DNA from: Amblyomma americanum
Lineage: Eukaryota > Arthropoda > Arachnida > Ixodida > Ixodidae
Length of the DNA: 64,000 nucleotides
Direction of reading: 5' to 3'
Assembly (NCBI RefSeq): GCF_052857255.1
Contig: NC_135497.1
Location: 347,278,799 to 347,342,798, forward strand
Position numbers and translations under genes: made by a program. A model generated the notes under the pieces. It had not been told where the DNA came from and did not search any database. It saw only the letters and a list, made by a program, of their open reading frames with translations. Positions 10,240-21,497 of the stretch are shown here, in pieces (position 1 is the first letter of the stretch; every line of letters begins with the position of its first letter).

Positions 10240-11510
10240 ATACAGAGTATCGTCATCAAGTCGGGAGCACGTGTCCGGCGAACGCTCCGAATCCGGTCCG
10301 GCTCGCCGCGTCCAGCGGCGCCGTTCCGGCCAGTGGGCGAGTGCGGTATGCATCGAACCGCGTAGATAATCTGGCGTACCACGTCCCGCTCCGGCGGGCA
10401 GCGGCAGTCATTGCAAGTGTGGAGAGCGGCAACGTCATGATGACGCAGTGTGCTCCTCACGGGCCCCACCGGCCGGCTGCCTGCCAGCTTGGATGCCGGC
10501 CGCCGGCGCCTCAAAAATGCGCTAGTATTGTTTGCTCACTTTGATAACACGCCCTGGGATAGAGGAATGTAAAAAATAAGTGATTTTTGACCATCGTTGG
10601 TTAATGCCGAGGCTGCTGGGAGTGATAACTGTAATACAAGGAGACTGCTAGCTACTATGCTGAAGGCGACGCGGAAATCGAGCATATTTTATTATGAGAC
10701 GAGGTTCACAATAAAGCGGTGAGGATAGTAATACCTTTATAACAGAGCACTGGCCATTTCCGAAACGCCCTGAGCGGCGGCTTCGATGTGAAACTGGCTA
10801 GGCTTAGCGACACCCAGGGCAGCCTGGCAGCAGACATGCTCGTCGCCCGCGGGCGGCGTCGTTGCCGAAAGCTCGGCTCTCGAGCAGGGCATGCTGCCTT
10901 TGCTAGAACATAGAAGGCAGTCTTTTTGATTTTCTTCTTTCCTTCCTCTATTACTGCGATACAAGCAAATTTCGTTGCGCAGCGGCTTTGCAGTGGCCGC
11001 TGCCCGCCGTTGCGGTGCGTCTCGCCTAGAGTTCACTAGCTCCGCTGCTGAAACTGACCATATTTTAATTTTTTTCATGAGATAATGCCGTAAACAGCTA
11101 AAGTGATGTCAAGATAGTAAGCCTTTTATTACAACATAGGCTACTTCCGAAGGGGCGCCCGGTTTGGCTTCGATGCGAAACAGGCTATAGGCCTAGCGAC
11201 ACCCAGTACAGCCAGGCAGCAGCGCCGTTCGTTGCCCGACGGCCCCACGCGCGGCCCTTTGCCGCAAGCTCGCTACTTGCGCAGACGGCAGGCAAGCTTT
11301 ATCTCAGCTAGAATATAACGGCCTTTCTGATACTAGGGCTATTTTGTCTTTTCTGGGCGGACGGGAAGTGTATACACCGTGACACCGCTGCGCGATGGAA
11401 AACTGACACCGGCGCTCGCCGTTCCGGGCGTCCCCGCTTGCAGCGGGGGGGCAGTTCGGAAACGGCGACCGGAGCAGCGCGCCGGACACGCTGCCGGACA
11501 TGTTTCCCCT
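10240..11510. repeat. GC-rich insert of copy A with a diverged direct repeat
   Basis: This block is missing from copy C, which passes directly from the 10240 equivalent to the 11515 equivalent. It contains a direct repeat of about 130 bp, at roughly 10727-10860 and 11117-11250. Both units hold 'CTTCGATG(T/C)GAAAC(T/A)GGCTA' and 'TAGCGACACCCAG'. No open frame here looks coding. Confidence 0.5.
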
Positions 11511-11999
11511 GCTTCAGCCTAACTACGTACCGACGCCCTAGCTCGAGAATATGCCTGCTGAGCAGGGCACACTGAATCTACCCTCTCTCGGCCACCTCGC
11601 CCGGATGTCCCCCACCAGGCTCGCTTCTGTCGCCCGCTCTGCTCAACCAATCTTAGCATCCCCTTTAAGGAAAAGTAAACGCGGTCTCATTCCCCCGCGG
11701 AGTTTCCACTTCCCTCATAACTTATAGAGACTGGAGGAGGTATCCCTTAAAGAAGGATCAGGGCTGGGGAGGCCCTTACCCCTTCAGTCACGTGCCGATA
11801 GGGCTCTGAAGAAGACGCAGGTCCCATCACCTGCCCGAGGTAATCCCCACCGGCTAGAGAGGCTGAAGTTCGCCTCCTGCTGTGTACTTGTGCAGGGAAG
11901 GTTTCAAGGACATGAATTTCGTGGCTCCTCGCGGTTCCTGTGCCTACAGCTAGCTTTAAGTGCTCAAGGTTAATCTTGTTGACAATTGGCGTGACAAGC

Positions 12000-13130
12000 A
12001 TTAAAAGAAGAGTCGATCGCCTCTTTTTCTTCGCTCTTTGTTATATCCACTGGAATAGACGATGGATCAGCCTTTTGATTCATCGCAGCTAATGCGGCTC
12101 TGCCACATCCCAAGCATTGCAAGGGGCATCTCCCGTTGGAAGCGCTGGATTATCTTGACTCAAAAAATTCAGCTTGCACTGTCCAGTCCTTGCCATAAGT
12201 AACCGAGGAGGGCTCGCAGCCAAGCGGCGGCGCCACCTATGAACCCGAGGGGTCTAGCCGTTCCCATTTCGAGCGCAGTCCGCTCTCTTATCCGACTGAA
12301 GGCCACCCACTGGAGGAGGAAGGGGCCACTCGCTGACATTTTGAGTGCAGACTGAGGGGTATTGTAAAGTTCCCACTGGGAAGAGAGGTGACTCCAAACT
12401 GCCTTGTTGTGGGACTCCTGGCAAACGAGAAGCGGCTTTCCCACAGAGCTCGGAACATAATGGCGGACATTCGTGCAATTATAGACTTTCCAGAGCAGAA
12501 AGCTGGCGCCACCGTCTATGTGAGTTTCTGAAAGATCACTGCATCCACCGTGAGATTGCCGGGAAGACAGCAAGGCGCACTTGGCTTTGCCCTAAAACGT
12601 GACTACAACTGCAGAAATACAAATTTTCGCACATTATATGCTGCAAGGAAGCGCTGTTTTCCAGTATGTATGTACTATAATAAAATGTGGTAACTTTACA
12701 TCGCAATAAATGAGCAGAAAAGCAGACAAGCACCGAATTTGCCCATGGCGAGAGAGGGCTTTCTCTTCACTCGCCAAACATAGCTAACCGTGGGAAATAA
12801 TTTTTGAAGCGAAAAGCTTAACTACGCGAGGTATACCAGTCGTCGCGCAGGCCGGAGAATGACCTAGCTTGAACGACCTTCAGCTCAACCACGTTTATAA
12901 TCTTCCTTAAGACGCGGTTCGGGTGTCCAATTATTGATATATGTGACCCATTTTTTGGCGCCATTTCCTTCGCTCAAAACCAAGTTTCAAAACCAATCAA
13001 AATTTCTTCGAAAGCAAATGAAAGGCATATAACTGGCCCCCTGGGACAGTGGACACCTAAGTCGCGCTTTAACCTACGTGACGGTAGTGACAGAAGTGTG
13101 CTGCATGTGTTGGCATTCACAACGTTAGCA
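12000..13130. other. No gene recognised
   Basis: A stretch near 12200-12240 (CTCGCAGCCAAGCGGCGGCGCC) resembles 38765-38790 and is probably repeat-derived. A 134-codon minus-strand frame at 12169-12573 has no recognisable domain and overlaps similar-sized frames on both strands. Confidence 0.4.
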
Positions 13131-13359
13131 CCGCCGTGGTGGCTCAGGGGTTATAGCTCAGCTGCTGACCCGAAAGACGAGTGTTCGATCCCGACCGCGG
13201 TGGTCGAATTTCGATGGAGGCGAAATTCTAGAGGTCCGTGTACAGTGCGATGTCAATGAATGTTAAGGAACCCCAGGTGGTCGAAATTGTTCCAGAGCCC
13301 TCCACTGCGGCGTCTCTCATAGCTTGAGTCGCTTTGGGACGTTAAAACCCCCATAAACC
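13131..13359 (+). repeat. tRNA-derived SINE (Ruka-like)
   Basis: The head has an A box (GTGGCTCAGGGGTTATAGCTC) and a B box (GTTCGATCCCGACC). The body follows as AATTTCGATGGAGG, CGTGTACAGTGCGATGTCAATG, GGTGGTCGAAATTGTTCC, and a 3' end TTGGGACGTTAAAACCCCCAT. It closely matches the SINE at 59518. Confidence 0.88.
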
Positions 13360-14454
13360 GTAGCAGAAACGCGGCGCTGCATGAAAATAGACCGCCGGCG
13401 TTCAGTGTATATTGCTGTTGGTGTTGATAGAGTTCTAGACTGCGATGATTTTTAGGAAAGGAGGGGCGCATAACTGGCTCCCTGCGTCAGTGGACACATC
13501 AGTCGCGCTTTGAGATACGTGGCGGTGAGGAGAGTGAGATGTGGGCTGCATGCATTAGCGCTGACAATGTTGTGGCACACACGCGGTACTGCAGTTTATG
13601 GTCGCAGATTTCATTTGGTGACCAACCTCTCGTGATCAACCATTTAAATCCCATGTACATAGTAGGGTGGCGCAGAGTGGGCGCACTGCTTATCCAGTGT
13701 GTGGAACGCACTCGACGTTGCACGCGAAGTTATCAGTTATATAATGCTCAGTTATTAGTACAGTCGACACAATTTACGTCAGAACTGAAAGATCGGATCA
13801 ATGAAAGTGATGTTAGGACACACACATCCCTGTGTGCGGACAGGTGAAGTGAATGCGATGACAGGAATTTCCGGATACGCAATCTGATGGCCAACATGTT
13901 ACGGAGGTGTCTGCCGCCATGGGAGTGTCTGCTGCCCCAGGGAGTACAATGCTGTTTAGCAACCATGCATGCAGTAAGCATTACACTAATCTTGTTACAT
14001 GTTACATTACATGACATAGCAGCAACCTGCTCCCATTGTGTGTCACAGAACCTTCATTGCTTACCCTGGTGGCACGGTTGTCAGGGTTCAACCTCTACCA
14101 CCATACTGCTGCCCTCCACACAAACAGACAAGTGAAATATGTAGCTTAAGTTACACAAAACCTTATTTAACGTACATTGTATAAAAAGCTCATCTTGTCG
14201 TGTACATGATGTTTTACAACAAAAACAGATCCTTACCATAAATAAGCTAGAAATTAGCAGTGCTATATGTTAAACAATGTCCAATGCTTCTTTCACTGGG
14301 ATAAACAAATTGCAGGGAAAGACTGCACTTGCGATGGAACAGGTGCACAGAGAGAAAGGAGAGGGATATGCTATCTTTACAACAGAGACAAACAAGTGAC
14401 ACAGAGCACAACAAACCGGGAACACATTTGCCACATGATCAGGCCCCCACTACC

Positions 14455-15612
14455 TAAGAACATCTGACAGAGCTGGAAACACAGACAACTTTGCCTTCTT
14501 CTGTTGGGCACTTCCGCTCTTCTACTTCAGGCTCCGACGATCCTTAAGCAGTATCTCCTTGTCATCAAGGAGCTCCAATCTGCGCTGCACCACTACACAG
14601 TCCTTGGAAACGACCTGCGTTTGAAGAGGCGGGAACACCTCGATGGGAGGCTGCTGCTGCCGCTGCTGCTGAGCTGCAGGGCTCTTCACTGCACCGGACG
14701 AGGCATTGCTGGCTAAGCGCCTTCACTTCTGGATGATGGGAGCCTTGCAGATGCTGGCGGCCAGTGTCGCTTCCGCAGAAACTTCCTGGAAACGGCAGCT
14801 TCAGGTTTAGCTACTGACTCTGGCTTGGCGAACGACTAAGCCCTGCCCGAGCAGCCGAGTGCCGCAGGCAATCTTTGGTCAGGTGCTTCAATGCAGCCCG
14901 TCAACATCCGACAGCTCCTCTGGCTGCCACTGACTGTAGTCCGCACAGCACTGTTGATCCAGCAAATTTGCTCCAGCACCTTGAGTCTTTGGTATAAGCT
15001 TCAGTCCGTCAAGCAACCTCGACAGCAGGTGCCTGTCAAGTTGGGCGCAAGCACAAGCTTGCAATTTTACTGTGGTGATGAGATGACTAGTGAACTTTCA
15101 GCAGTGGCCTCGACAAGCAGCAGGTTGCGAGCCATGCATGGCCCTTTTCTCGGCTTCTGATGGTAGGCGGGGACAAGGCTATTGCCTAGCTGGCTGTCCA
15201 AATGCGAGGCTCCTTCCAATCTGCACAACAGTCCATCTCCCTGCTGGCCAGTCAGGAGCCGAGATAACGGCGACAATATCATGTGCTCAACATTATGAGA
15301 GCCAGGGTCTGTGTAAGCTTGCAATGCCAAAAGGGAAGTGCTAGAAACGGCTGCTACAGATTGTGCTGACGCGTAAGAATGTAGTCCATTTTGGTGAACG
15401 CCACGGTTGACTAGATTGGGCAGATGTCCAGTCAACAATGAGGAGAGCGCATCCACAATCACAGTGCCTTGAGGAAGCCCAAAACTTGACGCAGGAAGAA
15501 GCCTCGATAGGCTCTTGGTCGGCAGACCTACTGGGGCAGCAGGCCGTTGTAGGAGACAGCTGTAAAGGGTGGAAAAAGCCAGTTCACTGTAGTCGTTTAC
15601 CACTAAGGACAC
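14455..15612 (-). pseudogene. Decayed Q/S/P-rich coding sequence, unidentified
   Basis: The minus strand holds an open frame of 181 codons (15612-15067) ending VISSPQ. Beyond its stop the same frame continues with further stops, and by about 14720-14455 another frame reads like real protein. That frame has a Q-rich stretch (AAQQQRQQPP), then VVVQRRLELLDDKEILLKD, then a stop, then KAKLSVFPAL. The frame changes and internal stops in an otherwise protein-like strand suggest an old, possibly processed, copy of a nuclear-type low-complexity protein. I do not recognise the family. Confidence 0.35.
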
Positions 15613-15619
15613 ACCTTTA

Positions 15620-17960
15620 ATAAGCGACCGCCAAGGCCAATCTTAGATTTACTAAGTACCTAGGTGTTTACCTGCAGTGATATCCTCTGGGCACAGTTTG
15701 CAACTACTATATGTCCTATTTGCAAACCTCTGGAATAGCCATTTACTGAAATGACATGAAAGCAACGCTAAGGACACTTCTGCGCACAGAATTTTTGTGA
15801 CAAAGCCATCTGGCAAGTTATCCGCTCCCTAAACACATAAAGGCACCCCCCTCACGCAGCATTCATTTTCTCAAATACCACCTCAAAAGTGCATAATATC
15901 ATCGACGAACTCACAAACTCTACAATTCAAGCTTCTCTGCACATACCAAGCAGCTCTGATCTGAGCCTGTCGGAGCTTTCATTACTTAGATAAGAGACAC
16001 CCTTCACTCACCGTTACTTCTAACCCCTCCCCATGCCTTTAGTAATACTGCGAATCAGCTGAATTTGACACCTTTACACACTCATTGAGGCAAATGCTTG
16101 CACGACAACTTGTAGTAATTCCTGTATTGAACAAGGTTGTACAGATTGCTGCAAAAGTTTATGAGGTGTACATGTGTGAAACAAAAATGATTTTGGGGCA
16201 CTCATGCAAGCCGATCGTCTGAAATGTCCGCAGGTACAAGAGGATGAGCATACCTCAGTGCTGGTATCAGTAACAGGTGACTAAGGTGCAAGGCAGCACT
16301 ACAACAAACTTGTTCCTGAGCACATGCACACTGTAAGTTTTTGTTGGCTATTACCTTGTCTACCCTATTACCTTCTCTGAGCGTTTGTTTTGTTTGTCGC
16401 ATGCACTGTGGCTACAATGCACACGTAACCCACCTTTACTCGATGTCCTAGCAGGTCTGTAAAGCCTAATGAGGAGACAAATAAACCCCTTAGTTTGCAT
16501 CAGCAGCAAGTAACATCACTGTGCTATGAAGCAGAATTTGACTACAAGCACTTCAGGCTGGTGGCGAAACAATAAGTACAGCAGAACCACACCGATCCAT
16601 TCCTGTTCATATGGATTTCCAGTTTGTGCACTCAAAGTGTTTTAGGCGTGACACAGTTTTTCCTCTGGTGAATGCAGACCTTGGTAATACGATCTTCCTA
16701 GATGTATAGTAATACACAGTTTAAAGGTTATCATAGCCAATTCAGCTGGAAACTTTATCCTGATGTGATGGCCAGTCACTTTTTGTACAAGTGAAGATGC
16801 CGCATCCTAATATGATGGCCAGTCACTTTTTGTACAAGTGAAGATGCCGCATACAGGAACTGAATGGCTACCTTAAAACGAGCTTTTCGCTGCGCCATTA
16901 TGCAAAAAATAAAATGTGTTGCAACAATTTATTTCGCGTAAGTTTGACACAGAATGCTCACCTTCAAATCGCGTCAGACTGTACATTCACGATTACGTCA
17001 AATTCAGATTGCATGATTTTACGTGCAACGACCAATCGAAGGTGCACTAGTATACGAGCCAGGCAGAGCCTTGGGCCACGCGACTTCAGCAAAAGTGTGA
17101 TGGCAGTCAGCCACCAGGGTGGACTTCTGTAGTTGAACAGCGCTAGGGGAAGAAGCATCTGAATATGACGCCGGTGCGTTAATATTCAAACCGACCAAGC
17201 CTTGAGGCACATGAAACTAAGGCAAGATATGCGGTGGCAGCCAGCTGCCACATTAGCTTCTCAGCAGTCGATAACTGCGATGTGAAGCATTTGAAAATAA
17301 AGGCGGTGACAATGAAAAGATCCTGGTTACCTGAGCCCTAGTCATAACCCCATTAGATACAAAGAATAGAATGGACTAATAAAAACAAAAAATAAGAGTT
17401 CCGCCTGAATACATAGCCGCTAAGAACAACAGCCTACAATCATAATAAAATCACTCCAAATGTTGTGACAACAACAAACGATGACTGGGCTTTACAGGAA
17501 GAGGAAGTGGCGATAAATGCCTCTGTAACTAACATTATTCATTAATTATTAAAATCGTGCAGTTCCGGGTGACATGTTTTCCTGAACAATATGCCCTTTT
17601 CAATGCATCAATGCACTGTACGTAAGCACTAGGACAGGAGAATGGACCAGAGACGACACAGGTACCTTGGGCACATTACCTGTGTCCATGCACTTTGCCC
17701 ATTCCCATCCTAGAGCTTAAGTACAGTGCACCAATAATTTGAAGATGCAGAGCCAACTAGCCACCTTTGTAGGTTTGCATATGCCTTTACGCAGCCTTTT
17801 CTTTAGGGAACGTGTCATTGAGGTTCTGCTGTACTTCAACAAAATAAGAATTACACAGCACATATGAAATACATAGCTTATGAAGTGCACCTTGTGCCAT
17901 GGAGCTCTTTTGCCGCAGATGCCCCTGCGCCATAAAAATTAACTATCATCATCATCTTTA
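15620..17960. other. No gene recognised
   Basis: AT-rich sequence with only short unrelated frames. The one structured feature is the 47-bp tandem duplication at 16759-16852. Confidence 0.5.
16759..16852. repeat. Tandem duplication, 2 x 47 bp
   Basis: Unit 1 (16759-16805) and unit 2 (16806-16852) both contain ATGGCCAGTCACTTTTTG and AAGTGAAGATGCCGCAT. They differ only at two positions near the start (CCTGATGTGATGG versus CCTAATATGATGG). Confidence 0.95.
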
Positions 17961-17965
17961 AAAAA

Positions 17966-18110
17966 CACCGTAGCGGTGGCCTAGTGGTTGAGCATCCGCC
18001 TCGCATGCGGGAGGTATGGAGTTCGATCCCTAGTTCCGCCAGATAACCACCGGTGATACAATGGGTTCAAGCTTCCCCTGGCCTGGTGCTCGTCTTAATT
18101 AGGGTGAAAT
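17966..18110 (+). repeat. tRNA-Ala-like SINE
   Basis: The head shows an A box (GTGGCCTAGTGGTTGAGCATC), an anticodon-like stem-loop with loop CTCGCAT (CGC, alanine) and a B box (GTTCGATCCCTAG). A non-tRNA body follows (CACCGGTGATACAATGGG ... AGGGTGAAATGCTTG). It is preceded by a short (CAT)n tract. It is a different subfamily from the Ruka-like SINEs. Confidence 0.75.
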
Positions 18111-18207
18111 GCTTGTAAAATGGGCCTTTCACACTACTTTGAGCAAATACTTCAAAAACACGCCACCAACATGCAGTGAGCACCTCAGAAAGAGCAAAAA
18201 ACAATAC

Positions 18208-18985
18208 TCACTGCATCTGGCTCTGCACAGGATGTCTGGAAATGCAACCCCCGGACCTTTTAACATGAACCGTCCTGCACATGCTCGGCTGGCCAGGAAA
18301 AGCTGCAGGTGCCTCAAACTTCCTCCTCAGCCGCACCAGGTCCCTGAGCTTCAAACTAAACTTTAAACGTGTCACAGCCTTCTTTCGCAGCACTCCACAT
18401 ATGAAGTGTGAGTTGACAGCCGAAACAACAACGGCGCTGATGTCCGGCTCTGGAACTGAAGCCGCTGCTGGCTCATCCTGCACACTCTCAAGATACAGCT
18501 GCTGTAACGCAGTACCCGTGCTTGAGACTCCCCACTCAGACGAAGAAACAAGTGCCTACTCTGACGACGCTGCTGCTGCTGGCGATGTCGTGCGGCTTCG
18601 GCCACATCGCAGCAAGAATCTTTCAATCGAGGCCTCGAGGCCAAGCACCTGCTTCAGCTGTCTCGAGGACAAATCAGTGGTCAGCTCCTTAGGCAGGCTT
18701 ATGACCAGAAGAAGAACCTTCTCCTTGACAGAAAATGCGTGTTCCACCGCAAGCCTAATCTCGGCGGGAGCTCTCTCCAGGGTGCAGAAGAAGCTGCCAA
18801 GGTTAGTGATGTAATCGTCGATGATGTCGTACACGGCCGCCCTCCCATTCATGGCCTCGATGATGCTGAGCATCGTGAAGAAATCCAGCTCGGCCTCCGT
18901 CATCCCGTACATGTTCTCGCCCGCTTCGGGGCTCGGCCGCCAGCGTCTGGAAGAAGTTCAAGCAACGAGCGTTAGCTGCCGCCAT
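18208..18985 (-). pseudogene. Unidentified protein, one frameshift and one in-frame stop
   Basis: On the minus strand a frame opening MAAANARCLNFFQTLA (from about 18985) shifts by one base into a 118-codon frame. That frame starts at ATG 18912 (MYGMTEAELDFF) and ends at TAG 18556-18558. The same frame then continues open for about 115 codons, through VSSSEWGVSSTG and AVVVSAVNSHFICGVL, to a stop at about 18208. The first part is helix-rich (IIEAMNGRAAVYDIIDDYITNL) and the second serine/alanine-rich, then basic. No introns are apparent, which fits a retrocopy. If translated from 18912 it would give only the 118-residue product. I do not recognise the family. Confidence 0.45.
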
Positions 18986-19734
18986 CTTGGATTTATTATT
19001 GATTGCATCAATTACTTAGCATTACTGGCCGGCATCTTCTATTTATAAGTGAAGTCATCAATCAATCACCAACTGGATACAATATTCACGTCACCAATCA
19101 ATCACCAAATGTGTTGCTATATCGATTCACTACGGGAGTCACCATCTTGAATTCCACGGACTTGACGCCGAAGGGATGTGGTAGCAGACCTCAACAAATC
19201 TAAAAACGTGATGCGCAACAGGTAATGTTGCTAAAACAAGCTATAAAAGTGTGAGTCATTATGGAATCGATGTAGTGCACACATGTGCTTTCCTGCTCAA
19301 CACCGGCGACTTCCCGCGCGTCCAACCTATAATTATGGCGTGGTCCGTGATTTTAATGACGCTGCGCAGTGCTTCTTGCATGGTCTCCAAAAAATGGTTA
19401 ATTACCTTATTTGGCAGCAGTGTAGAGGTGTATGTCGTATTCTGTTTCATACCAGTTGTGAATTCTTCATTATCTTCGGCGTGTGACATCTGGTACTGGT
19501 AGAAATTTCCTTGCTTGTCTGTGTGACAACGGAATGGCACACCCTTGCGCAGTGGGTACTGGGAGGCCTGAAAAATAGCCTTCAGAGAGCGCTTCGCTAC
19601 CTCCTGCTGCCTTAAAGCTTGCGTGTTTGCTTGGTTACGAACCGACGTCGACAGCAGGCTGCTGTGCTAGTAGACAGCGTTTTTATGCCCTCCTCGTTTT
19701 TCGTGATTGCCAATTTTTCCTTACTTACCTTCTT

Positions 19735-19925
19735 ACCTTCGTAACTTACCTTCTCCTGGAATCCGCTCCGTTACCCTTAAGGACCAGCGGTTGTCTAGCC
19801 TTCGCATCACATGCTCTGCCAAGCCCATTTCTGCCAAGCCCGACTAGGATCTCATTAACCCGCGTTTGTTCCCTCACCCACTCTGCCCGCTTCCGGTCTC
19901 TTAATGTTACACCTATCATTTTTGA
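19735..19925 (-). mobile_element. RTE-type LINE fragment (C-terminal end of RT ORF)
   Basis: The minus strand reads LRDRKRAEWVREQTRVNEIL before the frame breaks. It is the same sequence as the plus-strand fragment at 34008. The motif is the C-terminal block of RTE-like reverse transcriptases. The MITE at 19926 directly abuts it. Confidence 0.65.
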
Positions 19926-20464
19926 AAAACGAGTATAGTAGACACGTAATTTTCGTGGCATGTTTTCTTCTCTACAATGATGCGGAAGACACCAACACGC
20001 ATGAATCTATATGTGATATACGCCTACGACCGCTAAAAAATTCATATTCGATTTTTTTTCTCTCAAGCTGTTACGGTTTCGGTTTCAACAGCTGACCGAC
20101 GGCGTCAAAGTATGCTTTCGTGTCTCGTGATACATGAAAAAAACGTCCATAAAATTGCTGCTTCACCGTTTTAAGTGACTGCAATGCTGAAAGCAGCCTT
20201 CCTCAAGAGATGGAACGACACCAAATGCAGAAGCAGCGATTATATTGCAGTTTTTTCATATCTCACGTGACCTGTAAGCACATGTTGACGTCACAGTCTT
20301 CATTCGGGTGTTGAAACCGAAAGAGCACGACACAGAAATGCGACTATAAATTATTTAGCGTTCGTAGGAGAATAGCAGGTGGTGATCCACGTATAATAAT
20401 GCCTAACACATCATTACAAACAAGAAAACACACTACCAAACGTTAGACGTCTATACTCCTTTAA
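19926..20464. repeat. MITE (non-autonomous TIR element with TTAA ends)
   Basis: The left terminus reads ACGAGTATAGTAGACACGTAATTTTCG. The right terminus, reverse-complemented, reads AGGAGTATAGACGTCTAACG and is flanked by TTAA at 20461-20464. Its terminal and internal blocks match the element at 37793-38634: the ATGATGCGGAAGACAC block, GCTGTTACGGTTTCGGTTTC, and GACGTCACAGTC. No transposase frame is present. Confidence 0.7.
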
Positions 20465-20954
20465 GCCACCCCTGTCACTGTGTAGCTGCATACCTAAAGC
20501 ATATTTAACTCCACCAATGAGCTAAATAAATTTCCCATATCCAATTGCACAGAGGGGTTCAATAAAAAATGCCACCATTCCCGCAAGTATCAAAGGTGCC
20601 AAGTAGGAAGGTGTTCTGAACTTCCACGGCCGGACTGGAGCAGAGAGTCCACGAAGCTCGCGCTTGCTTCGCGTCTATACCGGCCACGTTACTTCGTCTC
20701 ATTAGTGTGATGGTGTGTACCGGAAGCAGTGTTTTTTCTTCGCTCTGCTTTTCTTTCCTTTCTCCACACATTATTTCTGTGCGCTGGTTATGAAAAAAAC
20801 GAAGCGTTAACTCGCGCGGGTGCTCCGAGAGCTATTTGGAAGCGCGCACAGCCCGAGCTGCTGTTGGCCGACCATCAGCTCAAGGACTTCGTCTCTGTGA
20901 TGTAGATATATGTGAGTTTACCGTCTTTCGCTACAATATCTTCTGTCTGTCGCC

Positions 20955-21440
20955 GGAGATGGCCGGCGCGGTGGCTCAGCGCTCGGTTCAACAGCAAGAG
21001 GGCGCGGCTTCAATCTGTTCAATTCGAGCGGCGGAGACCGCCTTTCGATGGAGGCCAAAGATAAGACTCCCGTGTGCAAGTTAAAGAACCTCAAGAAGTG
21101 TAAATTAAAGTGGAGCCCTCCAGAAGGGTCCTTTTTTTTTCTTCATCCGCGGTGTGGTTAAGCGCTCCGTTACTAAGCCGGTGTTTCCGGGTTCGGACCC
21201 GTCCACAGCGGCTGCCTTTGGCTGGAGGCGAAACGCAAAAGGCGCCCCTGTGCTGTGCGATGTCAGTGCACGTTAAACATCCCCAGCTCGTCGAAATTAT
21301 TCCAGAACCCTCCACTACGGACCTGTTTTTCTTTCTTCTTTCACTCCCCTCCTTCTTGGCATCTGGCGCTGACGCCACGTCACATCCTGGCTTTTGTCGC
21401 GCTTTCTTTCTGGTGGCAATTAGATCCCTTTTTCAGTTTA
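20955..21440 (+). repeat. Two adjacent tRNA-derived SINEs
   Basis: The first (about 20955-21125) has the head GGCGCGGTGGCTCAGCGCTC and body CCTTTCGATGGAGG. The second (about 21140-21440) has B box GGGTTCGGACCCGTCC and body GGCGAAACGCAAAAGGCGCC ... GTCGAAATTATTCCAG. Both are present at the matching place in copy C (48400-47820, minus strand), so they predate the duplication. Confidence 0.8.
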
Positions 21441-21497
21441 AACTGATTGGTGTAGGTGTGAAAGGATATGAATGCATCTCTCGGGAAATTCGGGGGC

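Larger units (their letters stand above)
6795..14100 (+). repeat. Segmental duplication, copy A
   Basis: This block contains the LRR gene and its flanks, and matches copy C (about 45640 down to 35040) in inverted orientation. Shared stretches include 6795-6936 with 45640-45501, 7184-9264 with 42390-40317, 9350-10240 with 40230-39360, 11515-11900 with 39320-39000, and 13730-14080 with 35850-35715 plus 35290-35060. Copy A has about 1.3 kb (10240-11510) absent from copy C, and lacks the transposons inserted in C. Part of it, 6810-9470, also matches copy B. Confidence 0.85.

Noticed and set aside
13131..13205. tRNA gene candidate
   Set aside because: A and B boxes are present, but the acceptor and anticodon stems do not pair properly and the same head recurs with an identical non-tRNA body, so it is a SINE. 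The same applies at 17966, 37996 and 59518.
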